NCBI GenBank assembly: GCA_018398585.1
Contig: JAGTTD010000009.1
Location: 8,499,193-8,563,192 of the forward strand
Direction: 5' to 3'
DNA length: 64,000 bases
Source: Simmondsia chinensis
Lineage: Eukaryota; Streptophyta; Magnoliopsida; Caryophyllales; Simmondsiaceae
The position numbers were made by a program, and so were the translations under genes. The notes under the pieces were generated by a model. That model worked only from the letters and a program-made list of their open reading frames with translations, was not told the origin of the DNA and made no database searches. Positions 53,201-64,000 of this stretch are shown here, piece after piece. The stretch's first letter is position 1. The number at the start of each line of letters is the position of its first letter.

Positions 53201-54640
53201 TTCGGGTTGTTCGTTTCATGTTACTCCAAACAGAGACTGGTTCTCCACGTATAAGTCTATACAGGGTGGGGTTGTCTTGATGGGTAATGATGCTGCTTGT
53301 AAGGTAGTGGGTGTTGGAACAGTCCGTGTGAGAATGTATGATGGAACTATTAGAATCTTAAGTGATGTTCGTCACGTCCCGGATTTGAAAATGAACTTGA
53401 TTTCTCTAGGTACCCTTGAATCTAATGGGTACAAGTACACTGCTGAAGGTGGAGTCATGCGGGTCAGTAAGGGTGCGTTAATTGTGATGAAAGGAAATAG
53501 GGTTGGTACTTTGTATGAGCTTGCAGGTACAACCGTGACAGGTGCAGCTGTTGTTTCCACATCTGCTATGACAGATGTAGAAATCACAAGACTATGGCAC
53601 ATGAGAATGGGTCATATTGGTGACAAAGCATTGTCTGAGCTGAGTAAGAGGAGACTTCTTTGTGGTCAGTCAACAGGACTGATGGAATTCTGTGAGCACT
53701 GTATTTATGGGAAGCAGAAGAGAGTCAACGTCAAGGCAGCGGTGCATCAGACCAAGGGAATGTTAGACTACATACATTCTGATCTGTGGGGACCTTCCAG
53801 AGTGGCTTCTAAAGGTGGGTCCAGGTATCTTCTATCGTTCACTGATGAATACTCACGTAAAGTTTGGGTCTATTTTCTTAAGCAGAAAAATGAAGTGTAT
53901 GATATCTTCAAGAAGTGGAAAATTCTGCTTGAAAAATAGACAGGGAAGCCGATCAAGAGGTTGAGGACTGATAATGGTCTTGAGTTTGTCGAAGGGGACT
54001 TCACTAAATTTTGTGAAGATCAGGGCATAGTCAGACACAGGACATGTATAGGTCAACCTCAGCAAAATGGAGTGGCTGAAAGGTTAAACAGGACATTACT
54101 TAAGAAGGCTCGTTGTATGCTTTCAAATGCAGGTTTAAAGAGAGAATGGTGGGCAGAAGCAGTTAGCATGGCTTGCTACCTTGTGAACAAGACACCGCAT
54201 TCTTCATTACAGATGAAGACTCCTAAAGAGGTATGGTCTGGTTCAACTTCTGATTATTCTCAGATCAAAGTTTTTGGTTGTCCTTCATATGCATATGTTA
54301 ATGATGGAAAGCTGGAGCTTAGGGCCAAGAAGTGCATCTTTCTTGGTTATACGTCAGGTGTGAAGGGATATAGATTGTGGGATCCATGTGTTCAAAAGTT
54401 TTTGACTAGTAGAGATGTTACTTTCGATGAGTCTGCTCTACTTAATCCGCCACACACACCCTCCATTAACAGAGATACTGTTCAGGTTGAGACACCTGAT
54501 GATACAGAGATACAATCAGATGAGCAGATTGTTTAGCTAAAGAGTATTCCAGCACCTCAGGTACAGGTTTCTGATGTTGTTACTGATAATGCAGAAACAG
54601 GTCAGCAGGTGAAGAATATTACTATAGCTGGTGGTAGACC
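53196..54640 (+). pseudogene. copia copy 3 integrase with internal amber codon
   Basis: Pre-integrase DVRHVPDLKMNLISLGTLES and LWHMRMGHIGDKALSELSKR with FCEHCIYGK make the HHCC block. The core has HSDLWGPSRVASKGG and [20 protein letters not shown] at 53937-53939 follows EK, then TGKPIKRLRTDNGLEFVEGD, PQQNGVAERLNRTLL and KVFGCPSYAYVNDGK. Otherwise the frame is clean on both sides for about 250 and 190 codons. Confidence 0.9.
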
Positions 54641-56287
54641 GAGGTGATAGATCAGGCCTCCTGAGAGATATGGGTATGAGGAGATGATTGCCTATGCCCT
54701 CTCTACTACTGAAATTTTAGATGACAGTGAGCCGACTTCGTATACAGAGGTTCTATCGAGATCAGATGCTAAGAAGTGGCTCGTTGCTAAGAATGAGGAG
54801 ATGCGATCTCTTCATAAGAATCAAACTTGGGAACTAGGGAAGCCTCCCACAGGGAAAAGACTGGTTGGATGCAAATGGGTCTTCAAGAGAAAAGAGGGCA
54901 TTCCTGGAGTGAAAGATGCGAGGTACAAGGCACGTTTGGTAGCTAAGGCCACAGTCAGGTATAAGGTGTTGATTTTCATGATATTTTCTCACCTGTAGTT
55001 AGACACATTTCGATTCGTGCATTATTGTCTTTGGTTACCATGCATGACCTTGAACTTGAACAATTGGATGTAAAAACTGCATTCTTGCATGGTGAACTAG
55101 AAGAGAGTATCTTTATGCATCAGCCCGAGGGTTTTGTTATTGAAGGAAAAGAAGATCATGTATGTTTGCTTAAAAGGTCTTTATATGGTTTAAAGCAATT
55201 TTCTAGGCAGTGGAATAGGAGATTTGATCAGTTCATGACAAGTCATGATTACATCAGGAGTAAATACGACAGTCGTGTGTACTTCAGAAAGACAGATTCA
55301 GGCTTTGTTTATTTGCTTTTGTACGTTGATGATATGTTAATTGCAGCACAAGATATGAAAGATGTCGATGATTTGAAATCAATGCTGAAGAGTGAATTTG
55401 AGATGAAGGATCTTGGAACAGCTAAGAAGATATTAGGCATGAAAATTCATAGAGATCGAGAAGCTGAAAAATTATACTTGTCTCAGGAAAAGTATATTGA
55501 GAAGGTGTTAGACAGGTTTCATATGAAGGATGCTAACCCGGTTAGCACGCCCTTAGCAGCTCATTTCAGACTCTCAGCGTTAGATTCGCCTCAGACTGAG
55601 GAGGACGTCAGGTACATGTCTCAGATTCCTTATTCTAGTACAGTGGGCAATATTATGTACGCAATGGTTTGCATGCATCCAAATATTGCTTTTGCTGTGA
55701 GCAGAGTTAGTAAGTACATGGCGAATCCGGGCAGAGAACATTGGCATGCAGTAAAGTGGATTCTCAGGTATCTTCGTGGAACCTCTTATTTGTGTTTGGA
55801 ATATGGGAAAAGTAAGTGCTGTTTGGTTGGGTATGTAGATTCTGACTATGGTGGAGACCTTGATAAGAGAAAGTCCACTTCAGGGTATGTGTTTTGTTTA
55901 GGTGACACAGCTATCAGTTGGAGAGCGTGTTTGCAGCCTGTTACAGCACAGTCTACTACCGAAACCGAATATATGGCAGTAACAAAAGCGTTCAAAGAAG
56001 CCATCTGGTTGAAAGGATTGATCAGTGAAATCAGTGTCGAGCAGGAGACAGTTAGAGTATACTGTGATAGTCAGTCCACTATTCACCTAGCGAAAGATCA
56101 GATGACTCATCATGACCGAACGAAACATATTGATGTGAAGCATCACTTTATCAGAGATCTGATTGACGAGCAGAAAGTGGAGTTGAGGAAGATTGGGACT
56201 GAAGATAACCCAGCTAACATGTTCACAAAAGTTCTACCAGGAAGCAAGTTCGAGCATTGCTCGAATTTGGTGGGTCTTTCAGTTTGA
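54641..56287 (+). pseudogene. copia copy 3 reverse transcriptase and RNase H
   Basis: YEEMIAYALST, WVFKRKEGIPGVKDARYKAR, a one-base deletion near 54940, then FSPVVRHISIRALLSLV. A 420-codon open frame follows: QLDVKTAFLHGELEESIF, the catalytic [50 protein letters not shown], the T.TEYMAV block, CDSQSTIHLAKDQM and TKHIDVKHHFIRDLID. RNase H keeps its acidic residues. This is the best preserved polymerase of the three copies. Confidence 0.9.
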
Positions 56288-56375
56288 TGTATGTTAGCCC
56301 CGGTTGAGGGGGCGTTTGTGGAGAAGGTAGAGTTTGTTTTATTGTTGATGTTGATTTTGAGCCAAGGTGGAGATT

Positions 56376-56853
56376 TGTTAGGTAAATGTCTCAAAATTAC
56401 TCGGCGCATTAAGGAGAAGGGCCGTGGAGAGCCCGATCGATCGAGTGGAGCTCAATCGATCAGTAATGTTACGTAAAAGAGGGACGCATCCAGAGAGCGG
56501 GCCGATCGATCGATGAGGAACCAATTGATCGGGAAACGGGGTTTACGCGCATCTATAAATACGGACGTAGGATACGTCATTATTTATCCAAAGTCAAAGA
56601 GAGGTTTCCCTATTGCGGCGCCGCACCAATCAAATTGAGAGTGTGAGAGAATATTGTAATTCGTCTTCTTCTTTTGTTTTAATAATAAAAGCTCCGATCT
56701 TCGCCCGTGGTTTTCTCCCCTTTAGATTGTAAAGGGGTTTCCACGTAAATCATTGTGTCTATTGTTTTGTTTCTCTTTTAGTCCGATTGTTTCTCGTTAT
56801 TGTCGTGGTATTTGATTCGATTGAGATCTAAGAATATTGTTTATTTCCGCATA
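56376..56853 (+). repeat. 3' LTR of copia copy 3
   Basis: TGTTAGG...CGCATA (the CA end mutated to TA), preceded by the purine tract AAGGTGGAGATT and followed by TSD atttt. Confidence 0.92.
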
Positions 56854-56921
56854 ATTTTTTATAATTTTTAAATGTGGAGTTATTGGTGGATAAGATAATA
56901 GAATTCTATTTCGAGCTATTG

Positions 56922-56985
56922 AGTTGGTGCAATAGTTCGACTACATACTGTTAAGTATAAAGTCTTGGATTTGAAGCTCATCTTC
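56922..56985 (+). repeat. tRNA-like (SINE head) sequence
   Basis: GAGTTGGTGCAATAGTTCGA resembles an A box, and GTCTTGGATTTGAAGCTC occupies the B-box place. A decayed SINE head is likely. Confidence 0.35.
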
Positions 56986-57317
56986 CCCCCCAAAATGTTG
57001 GTGGTCCTTCGTAAAATTGTCATATTACAAAGAAAAATCGAAAATGCACTGCTTCAGTGAAGGAGAAAGAAGTTAGAAAAAATATACAGAGAAAGGAAAT
57101 GATGGGACTAACTGTGGGAGAATCCTATAGTAGCCCTAGATTGTGACACATAGCAATGCTGTTTTGATCAAGAGCATCTAGGCGGCAACATCACGGAGAA
57201 AGAGGCAAAAACGGCAAATTGGCTCTCCAAAAATTGGAGCAGAACCACCCCTATGACTCACTAGAATTATAAAGTGTGCCACTCACAAAGACTTGCTTAG
57301 ACCAAGTTTATTACTGT

Positions 57318-57580
57318 GAGCAATAGCTGAATGAGTTAAATAACTATCACAAAATATAGTAGGAATATCAAAAAAAATACGGAGTTTATTAAGTAAACCC
57401 TTAAGCCATAAGACTTCTTTCACGACCTTAGAGGCAACCGTTATTTGAACTTCATTTGCAGATAGTGTTACACTTTGACCCCAAACTTATGACTCCACTG
57501 TTTAAAGTAAAGATAGAGCCAGAAATAAATTTTTATTTGTCGAGATCTCTACTATGTTAAAAATCCACATACCCCTTAAA
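57318..57580 (-). pseudogene. copia RNase H relic, different lineage
   Basis: Minus-strand frames give VTLSANEVQITVASKVVKEV, LWLKGLLNKL and FFDIPTIFCDSYLTHSAIAH, matching the copia RNase H order (QS.TLS..EAEY.A, K.WLKGLL, CDSQ.AI..). Upstream GYVDF-like and KSTSG-like remnants lie near 57520-57570. Frameshifts are many and LTRs are not visible. Confidence 0.7.
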
Positions 57581-58651
57581 ATTAAGACTAGTGCAAACAC
57601 CTTGATGCCCACGAAGGCCATAATTTTGACTTTTAATGCGATGTTCAAAGGGTGATAATTATTTTGAGATGAAGAAAGTCTTGCAGAGATAAATGTATTT
57701 GTATTAGAAGAACATGAATGCACATAAAATCCAATGCACACTATGCATAAAACTGGAGGTCAAGAAATTGTATGAAATTGAAACTTATAATATAGAGACT
57801 ACATCACGTGTAATTCTCTATTTGGCCACTTATCCCCTATATTCACCCCACAGTGTTACACATCACAGGTGAGCCTATGTAAAGGCCAACTGGAGCAGCT
57901 AGAGCCCATGCATGGTGTACGCATCCTAATCCCCGTGGTGTGCTATGTTGGAATTCCCAAGTCATGATTTACTTAAATGCTAACATATCCATTGTGGAGG
58001 AGCCTAACTCCTTCTAAAGTTGTCCATTCCTGGGGCGCAAGAGGCGAAAGAGCCTCTCTACGAGTCATTGAGTTTCCCCATGAAGCAAAAGACATGAGGT
58101 GAGAAGTGCGTTGGTGCACGGGAATTGGGACACATGTATGCGCCACCCACAGGAGTGCGGTAAATTCTATCCAAGTCAAAACGCAGACAAGTGACTAATA
58201 GCGAACAAGTATTGTGACGGAAATAGGAAAAGGAATTTGAAAAGAGAGTCAAGGAGTGCTTGAAATTATTGGGAATGAAGCCGGGGGGGGGGGGGGGGGG
58301 GAGGGGCGCTGCCATGCCTTTCGGGCAGATGTGCCGATCGACTTGAGGCGACTGACGCGGATTGGGAGGGCAACCAAAGCACGCGATGACCTATTCTCGC
58401 TAGGAGTAGCTCAAGCAGTCCATCAACAATTGATAGGTTCAGGACTGGGACCCGTGCGTAGCTCTCAGAGCCAATCCTTTTTCCGAAGCAATTGATCCAT
58501 TTTGCAAACTTCCCTTGCCCATGTTTTACATGGTACCACCTAGAGGCTTGTCCATGTTCATAGAACCAGAACTTAGTACTCATCCCATTACCGATGGTTC
58601 TTAATGTAACCCTAACAAATCTATGCATTAGCTATTGATTAGCCACAACCC
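57581..58651. other. intergenic, no gene recognised
   Basis: Contains a 19-base G run at 58283-58301. The overlapping open frames on either strand lack coding character or known motifs. Confidence 0.4.
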
Positions 58652-59399
58652 TGTTAGAAAAAATTATGGAAATACTTGCACAATACTTGCAACCGGGTAA
58701 CCGAGAGATCTCAGGTGTTGAGGCCGTGCAATCACTTTCATTAAGGCGTATTTCGCTATACGAAATATCCTTGGGGATACAACAACAACCAAAAAACGGA
58801 GTGAAGATATGTATGGGGAGAAATTGATAGAGATGTATAAGATTGATCGAGTTTAAGACAACAAACACTTGTATACACCCAAAGAACTCAAGAACACATG
58901 AAGATGTTCTCCAATATCTTTTTCCTCTTGTGTTTCTCTAATTCAAATCATATATTTTTCAATGTATTCAACAAGTATCAGATGGGAAAATATATATGTA
59001 TGCAATGGAGTAAGACGTCCCAAACATAAACCAAAGAAAAGCCACCAAAATCTGGGAAAGAAGGCGCGAAGTTAACTGTCAGTAACTGGCCTGTGTGTCG
59101 ACACACGCATCGACACACAGGGTTACTGTAAGATTGTGGGTCGACACACAGCACAACACCCTGCCATGCGCTTCTGTAAGGCTGTGTGTCGACACATGGG
59201 CCATGTGTGTCAACACACACCTGATTCCCAATGGTACTGTAGGATTGTGTGTCGACACATATGGCCCATGTGTCAACACACACCCCTGACATGTTGTAAA
59301 CACTTAAACACATACCGGGACTATCTCATACACATTTCATTCATACAAAAAACAATGTTTTACATATTTATCAACATATATTTTGAAAATACACTAACA
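58652..59399 (-). repeat. LTR with TGTGTCGACACA palindromes, probably the 3' LTR of a minus-strand element
   Basis: Runs TGTTAGAAAAAATTATGG...CACTAACA with TGTTAG/CTAACA inverted ends. It is followed by TCCCCCGCCATTTTC, which is a purine tract (GAAAATGGCGGGGGA) in the minus sense. Between 59090 and 59290 are at least five copies of TGTGTCGACACA-like palindromes. The right half recurs at 61937-62267. Confidence 0.6.
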
Positions 59400-61936
59400 A
59401 TCCCCCGCCATTTTCAAAATACAATCAATCTCACTATGACATCTTGAGTAAAGGACGCCACATCGTGCATCAACAAGGGTGTCTCCCGATTGAACCCCTG
59501 GCTAGTGAAAGGACCATACAGGTAATCGGATCGAAAATGGTAGACCAAACTTTGAACCATACAACCCATTTGACTAACCAACTATCCAATCACGCACTAG
59601 GCGTACTCCCCGTACACACCCTACACCTCCCAGATCGACACATTTGTAGCCTTGTGTCCTGTACCCTTCGTGAGTGTTTTAAGGCCAAACCTTTAGTCAA
59701 AAATCACCCTTTTGAAGCAGCCAAACTTCAACACACACTAAGGTGGACGTCATTGATCATGTCCATGCTACGCGACATTCAATAAGTTCTAGAATCAGAT
59801 CCATTAAGAGCATTAGCTCATCCTCTTAGAATCTCTGACGTGGGTACCAAGCACTTCACTGTCGGGATGGAAAAGTCTCATTTAGTGCTTGCAGTCACAC
59901 AAATGACAAGTCTCTCTCATTGAACCCGAGACCTAGCGTCATACTAGGCGTCGAGTTGAGGGCCTATCATGGGTGACTAATAATGACAGGTTTCACACCA
60001 TCCCTTTAATTATCAAGTCTCTAGCAATGTTTTCAAACAAGAGATCTACTAGTTTCAAACTTATATTTCAAAGTCCACAGTGGTCACTCAATCTTTTATG
60101 ACTAACAATATCCTAACATATGAATATATTATCACACATCACTCAATAACTTTATTCACCATGTAACAACTGCATATAACAACCACTCTATTCGAGTATT
60201 TTAGCATTCGTTGTATAATGCACATCGTTTTAATCGACTACACAATCATCATATACACATGCCCTTTAAGATCAAATATCATTTACTTCAATCGCATTAA
60301 TTATGATGATGTCGGTTTCCAATGAGACATTACATCGAATAATATTGGAAAACCCACTTGAGATATGTGGTCAATCACGAAATCATGAATCATTATTTCC
60401 AAGTACTTTTATGCAACGTATTTTATCATCCTTAGTCATGTACCTCAATTTGAATATCTTTTTATCAATCACATTAAGAATCAACACATGTAATATTATT
60501 ATATACTTCATGATCCACTAATACATTCAATTTCACAGCATTTTCACTTATCATGCATACAAACAACATTTATGTTCATAAACAACAAAGTCATAAAATT
60601 TACAATCGCATTTATGATCATGGACACAAGGACCTCATAACCACATCAGCATATATGGTTGCAAAAGCATTTTATGAAGCATTTGCTTCAATTTAATGTA
60701 ATCTTACATCCATAATCGTATCAACATGCATATAAGCATTAATCGCATCATATTGATTTAACATACATCAACCTTGTAACTCTATCAATATTCATATATG
60801 ATCATACTCAAACTCATTTCATGATCATGACCATATAAACATTGCTTTTCATGATTTTCCAACTCCACTATTGTTCACTCCATTGTTCGTTAATATGAAT
60901 GTCTTCAATGAACTATAAGTACAGGAGACTAAATCAATAACCATCAAAGCAATAATGAATCAGCATACCCATATTTATTATGGGTTTATTTCCACATAGT
61001 TGTTCACACACGTGCATTAAATCACAATCTAATTGTTGTTTAGATTACAAATCCATGCACCAATGAATTTACCACACATAATGCATAATTTGTACTTTAT
61101 CCTAATCATCAAATCTTTTTATGAATTATAATCATAGTTATACAAAGGGCCTGAGTCTTTATATCACCGATTTATAACAGAGCATTACCCAATTCTTATT
61201 ATTATTAGTTTTGACATCGTCTTGGCGTTGGGTTTCAACAACCACGCTAAAAGACTTCTCTTTTAGCATCACCTCGATGTCTGGTTTTAAGAACCACCCA
61301 AAATATTCATTTTCTTTTATTTTAATGCTCAAATCATACATACTAATTTATATCAAGTATGTCTTCATAATTTAATTTGTTATCCATTTAACTCCAGTGC
61401 ACTTATTCTTAAATCCAAGATACAAGCCACAACTTAACGGTGTCCGAATTGAATATTATCATGATATCTCAATTTCACATGTATACTCGTCATGGATCAA
61501 CATTCATGATATATAACTGTTGAGTTGTGTTTCAAATTTTTGAGTCTAGATTTCAAATAGAGATTAGTGTTGGGCTACGGTCCCAGGTTTCTTTTCTCGA
61601 GTCGGGCTATACATTATTTTCCCCAGTTTCAAGAGTTTACTTCTCAGATCTTGGATATTATTCACCTTTCAGTAACATATTAAAACAATGCCTAAACAGA
61701 AAATTATGAGTTCTTGTCTTTGGAATTTCAGTCCCACAAGTAAAGATACTTTCATGCATAAACAACAATGCATCAACCACTCCTTCTTAGGCATTATAGA
61801 ACTTCATAATTTTATCCCGAATCAAATGCATAAGCTTCACACAACCTGATTCCATTAATTGGATGCGAATCTAAAGGCATAAAGGCATTTCACTATTATC
61901 CTTGTACATGCCCAAATTGAACATGATCATGTCTCT
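59400..61936 (-). other. non-coding internal region between two LTR copies
   Basis: About 2.5 kb with no protein domain on either strand. Its left edge has the purine tract, its right edge runs into a partial LTR. It could be the 3' untranslated part of a large gypsy element or the interior of a non-autonomous LTR element. Confidence 0.4.
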
Positions 61937-62267
61937 AGGAAAGAAGGCGCGAAATTAAATGCTAGTAACTGGCCTGTGTGTCGATACACAGGGTTACTAT
62001 AAGATTGTGTGTTGACACACAACACCCTGCTAAGCGCTTCTGTAAGGCTGTGTTTCGATACACACTTGATTCCCAATGGTACTGTAGGATTGTGTGTCGA
62101 TACACATGGCCCGTGTGTCGACACACATGGCCCGTGTGTCGACACACACCCCTGACATGTTATGAACACTTAAACACATACCGGGACCATCTCATACACA
62201 TTTTATTCATACAAAAAACAATGTTTTACATATTTATCAACACATATTTTGAAAATACACTAACAAA
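61937..62267 (-). repeat. partial second copy of the TGTCGACACA LTR
   Basis: Matches 59056-59400 from GGAAAGAAGGCGCGAA to ACACTAACA, and again is followed by a CCCACCATTTT purine-tract relic. The left part of the LTR is missing. Several palindromes have single changes (TGTCGATACACA). Confidence 0.65.
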
Positions 62268-62535
62268 CCCACCATTTTATGAACTGTCACCCGATCAAGC
62301 ACAAAGTAATATCATGTATTCGCTAATCAAGTACAAAAATGGATGATATAATATTCAAGTGGCATATATTAATATGTCTCTATATTGTTCCTTAACCGTT
62401 TTGTATATATCTGTATATTTGCAAATAACGAATCTTATCCACTCTGTTGTCATTCCTAATTGAATAGATTTACATATCAACATGATTTACATGATTGTAT
62501 AGCATCCATATCGACATGATCTACATACCATTGAA

Positions 62536-62538
<3 letters not shown>

Positions 62539-62584
<46 letters not shown>
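62539..62584. repeat. (TA)n microsatellite
   Basis: About 45 bp of alternating TA with one CA interruption. Confidence 0.85.
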
Positions 62585-63079
62585 GGTACGTACAATATGA
62601 TCAACAATATTAGATAATTTATTCATAGACTTTATGTTGTGGAAAATCACTTATTTACATATTGTCATAATTCTTATATAGCGTGCAAACTAAGGTGTTG
62701 AGACTTAGACTACACATAGCTAGCTTGAGGATGAGGATAAAATGGCAGTACTACTCTTTCGTTTTATTAAATTGGGCTTTACTGGTTCAACATCCAACTT
62801 GTTTTATAAATAAGAACATAGATCCAATCAATGGAAGCTCATTTTTTTCGATAGATAGCGAAATGCAAACTCATTTTTATGGAATAATCCTAATGTTTGC
62901 AACTCGTGAGCTGTTTCTGGGATCTTTATGCGATTGGCTTTTTATTAATCTATTTTGCTTTTGATTGTCTCGTCGGAGGGTTTATATGCTCTCTATCTAT
63001 GATACGAAAGATAGCTGCTTATTTTTAGTGTGGTGGTTTCAATTGTATATTTCTAATCTCTTCTATTCAATTACAGCAA

Positions 63080-63188
63080 CAACAACAACAGTCCCAGTGC
63101 GTCGCGGTTCCCGCAAAAAGCAGGGTCTGGGAGGGGTGATGTACGCAGCCTTACCCCTTCCGAGTGGAAAGGAGGCTGTTTCCGAGGA
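63080..63188 (-). mobile_element. 5'-truncated SINE with perfect 20-bp TSD
   Basis: The target duplication cttctattcaattacagcaa is identical at 63060-63079 and 63189-63208. On the minus strand the 109-bp insert begins TCCTCGGAAACAGCCTCC, continues AAGGCTGCGTACATCACC and CTGCTTTTTGCGGGAAC, and ends GCACTGGGACTGTTGTTGTT. It contains only the shared body and TTG tail. The perfect TSD implies a recent insertion. Confidence 0.9.
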
Positions 63189-63464
63189 CTTCTATTCAAT
63201 TACAGCAAGTTATTGAAAATGCTTTAAAGGGGTGCCATAACGTCTCGTCAAATTATGTGATTAAATCAGAGTAAATCACACTCTTAAAGAGGAGATTTCA
63301 CGGACGATTGTATTCCGAAGACCGAGCTCTGGTTTCCCTAAATTCGTCGAAAGATCCTTTCTTAGAAAGGATTCTAAAGATTTTTCTTACATCTTGAAGG
63401 CTCCATTTGTTTTACATACAATATTGTCCATCTCAATTTTAATATTTTTTACAGAATTTCGTAG

Positions 63465-63662
63465 TAATAACTACAAATACAAAAAATAGTTTCCTCCATT
63501 GAGATGAAATTAACTCCTGCTCCACAAAAGGAGAAAACACTTTCTTTCATAGAACTAAAAACATTTTCCATCATAGTCATGTTATATATACACTCTATTT
63601 CATACAAATACAAAAAATAGTTTCCTCCATTGAGATGAAACCAACTCCTGCTCCACTAAAGA
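63465..63662. repeat. tandem-like duplication of a 60-bp class segment
   Basis: ACAAATACAAAAAATAGTTT with CCTCCATTGAGATGAAA and AACTCCTGCTCCAC occurs at about 63470-63527 and 63604-63660. The second copy abuts the 5S-headed SINE. Confidence 0.7.
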
Positions 63663-63895
63663 GGGCACCAACACGCCATCACCGGATCCCATTTGAACTC
63701 CGAAGTTAAGTGTGCTTGGACAAGAATAATACCAAGATGGGTGACCTCCTGGGAAGTCCTCACCCTCAGCTTGGGAGCACTGAAAAATAGCCTCTCTTTA
63801 GGTTAACACCCCCAAGGGGGAAGACTGTGTATATCTGTCCCCCCAGAATTTGGGTAGGCGGGAGCCTTTGAGGCATTGGGTATGTTCCTACTTCA
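63663..63895 (+). mobile_element. 5S rRNA-headed SINE, second copy
   Basis: The head ATCACCGGATCCCATTTGAA, CTCCGAAGTTAAGTGTGCTT, GATGGGTGACCTCCTGGGAA and GTCCTCACC is close to plant 5S rRNA. It includes the 5S internal control region, but not the 5S 5' end. It joins the body at CCTCAGCTTGGGAGCACTGA, then TAGCCTCTCTTTAGG, GGGGGAAGACTGTGTATATC, GGTAGGCGGGAGCC and GGCATTGGGTATGTT. No clear TSD is visible. It is not a functional rRNA gene. Confidence 0.8.
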
Positions 63896-64000
63896 TCCTT
63901 AATTTGATCAAGTGAACCTTATACAAATTTATAGAGTAAAACTATTTTCTTTAACCAAAAGACAAAAATTTCTTTAAGAAAAATATTTTTTTACTTAAAA
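63896..64000. other. AT-rich end of window
   Basis: No feature recognised. Confidence 0.5.

Larger units (their letters stand above)
51807..56853 (+). mobile_element. Ty1/copia retrotransposon, Tork/Tnt1-like (copy 3), near full length
   Basis: Two 478-bp LTRs (51807-52284 and 56376-56853) are flanked by TSD atttt (51802-51806 and 56854-56858). PBS, Gag, protease, integrase, reverse transcriptase, RNase H and purine tract are all in place. By eye the LTRs differ at about 30 positions, 6-7%, so it is older than the gypsy element. Reading is broken by frameshifts near 52935 and 54940 and by TAG/TGA codons at 53937, 54535 and 54646-54651. Confidence 0.95.

Noticed and set aside
59085..59300. 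CRISPR-like array of short repeats
   Set aside because: Repeats are palindromic, unevenly spaced, inside an LTR and in a plant genome. No cas genes are present.
58978..59313. Cys/His/Thr-rich open frames as a novel repeat protein
   Set aside because: Both strands are open because the TGTGTCGACACA palindrome repeats. The region is an LTR.
63663..63785. Functional 5S rRNA gene
   Set aside because: The 5' end of 5S is missing, the 3' end is replaced, and the sequence runs directly into a SINE body. A 5S array is not present.

Overview
This window is nuclear DNA of a flowering plant, most likely a eudicot. It is AT-rich and repeat-dominated. It has Ty1/copia and Ty3/gypsy LTR retrotransposons primed from initiator-Met tRNA, plant hAT transposons, tRNA- and 5S-derived SINEs, a plastid ycf1 fragment, an intron-containing acyltransferase locus and a small plant-specific PADRE/DUF4228 gene. 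No prokaryotic features are present. The species cannot be named from the sequence alone.

Layout. 1-3.1 kb: AT-rich DNA with an 8-bp-TSD hAT-like element (402-2114) and a LINE fragment. 3.1-15.3 kb: a minus-strand Tork-type copia element (3785-14715) carrying a SINE (6340-6778) and a complete but decayed plus-strand chromovirus-like gypsy element (7415-12912, TSD gcagt). This nest is flanked by two copies of the same host sequence, the right copy being an empty site. 15.3-19.1 kb: foldback MITE, 5S-like SINE relic, SINE with a nested solo LTR. 19.2-22.4 kb: class B lysophosphatidic acid acyltransferase (LPAAT) locus, five recognisable exons, apparently a pseudogene. 22.4-25.7 kb: a SINE split by an apparently intact autonomous hAT element with a 703-aa transposase. 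26.1-27.6 kb: two AT-rich MITE-like repeats. 28.3-34.6 kb: a second copia lineage (short LTR), interrupted by a non-autonomous derivative of that same hAT family and by another repeat, then ended by a 5'-truncated LINE. 34.7-44.5 kb: MITE and SINE relics and one likely functional host gene (PADRE/DUF4228, 37274-37624, minus). 44.6-50.0 kb: a second Tork-type copia (minus, TSD caact) with a ycf1 NUPT inside its RNase H region. 50.8-51.1 kb: a 5S-headed SINE. 51.8-56.9 kb: a third Tork-type copia (plus, TSD atttt). 57.3-62.3 kb: copia relic and LTRs carrying TGTGTCGACACA-type palindromes. 63.1-63.9 kb: two more SINEs, one again 5S-headed.

How the parts relate. Three Tork-type copies share repeated CGATCGATCGG boxes in U3, loss of the fourth zinc-knuckle ligand in Gag, and an in-frame amber codon at the identical integrase position. 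The 703-aa hAT element and the 809-bp element at 28760-29568 form an autonomous/non-autonomous pair with common ends. Several SINE copies share one 3' body (CACTGGG then TTG-repeat tail) behind different heads, including a 5S rRNA-derived head. The most unusual material is this modular SINE family, the shared amber codon, the intact hAT with its deletion derivative, and the duplicated flank with a preserved empty site.

Limits: all comparisons were made by eye. Family names rest on recognised motifs, not searches.
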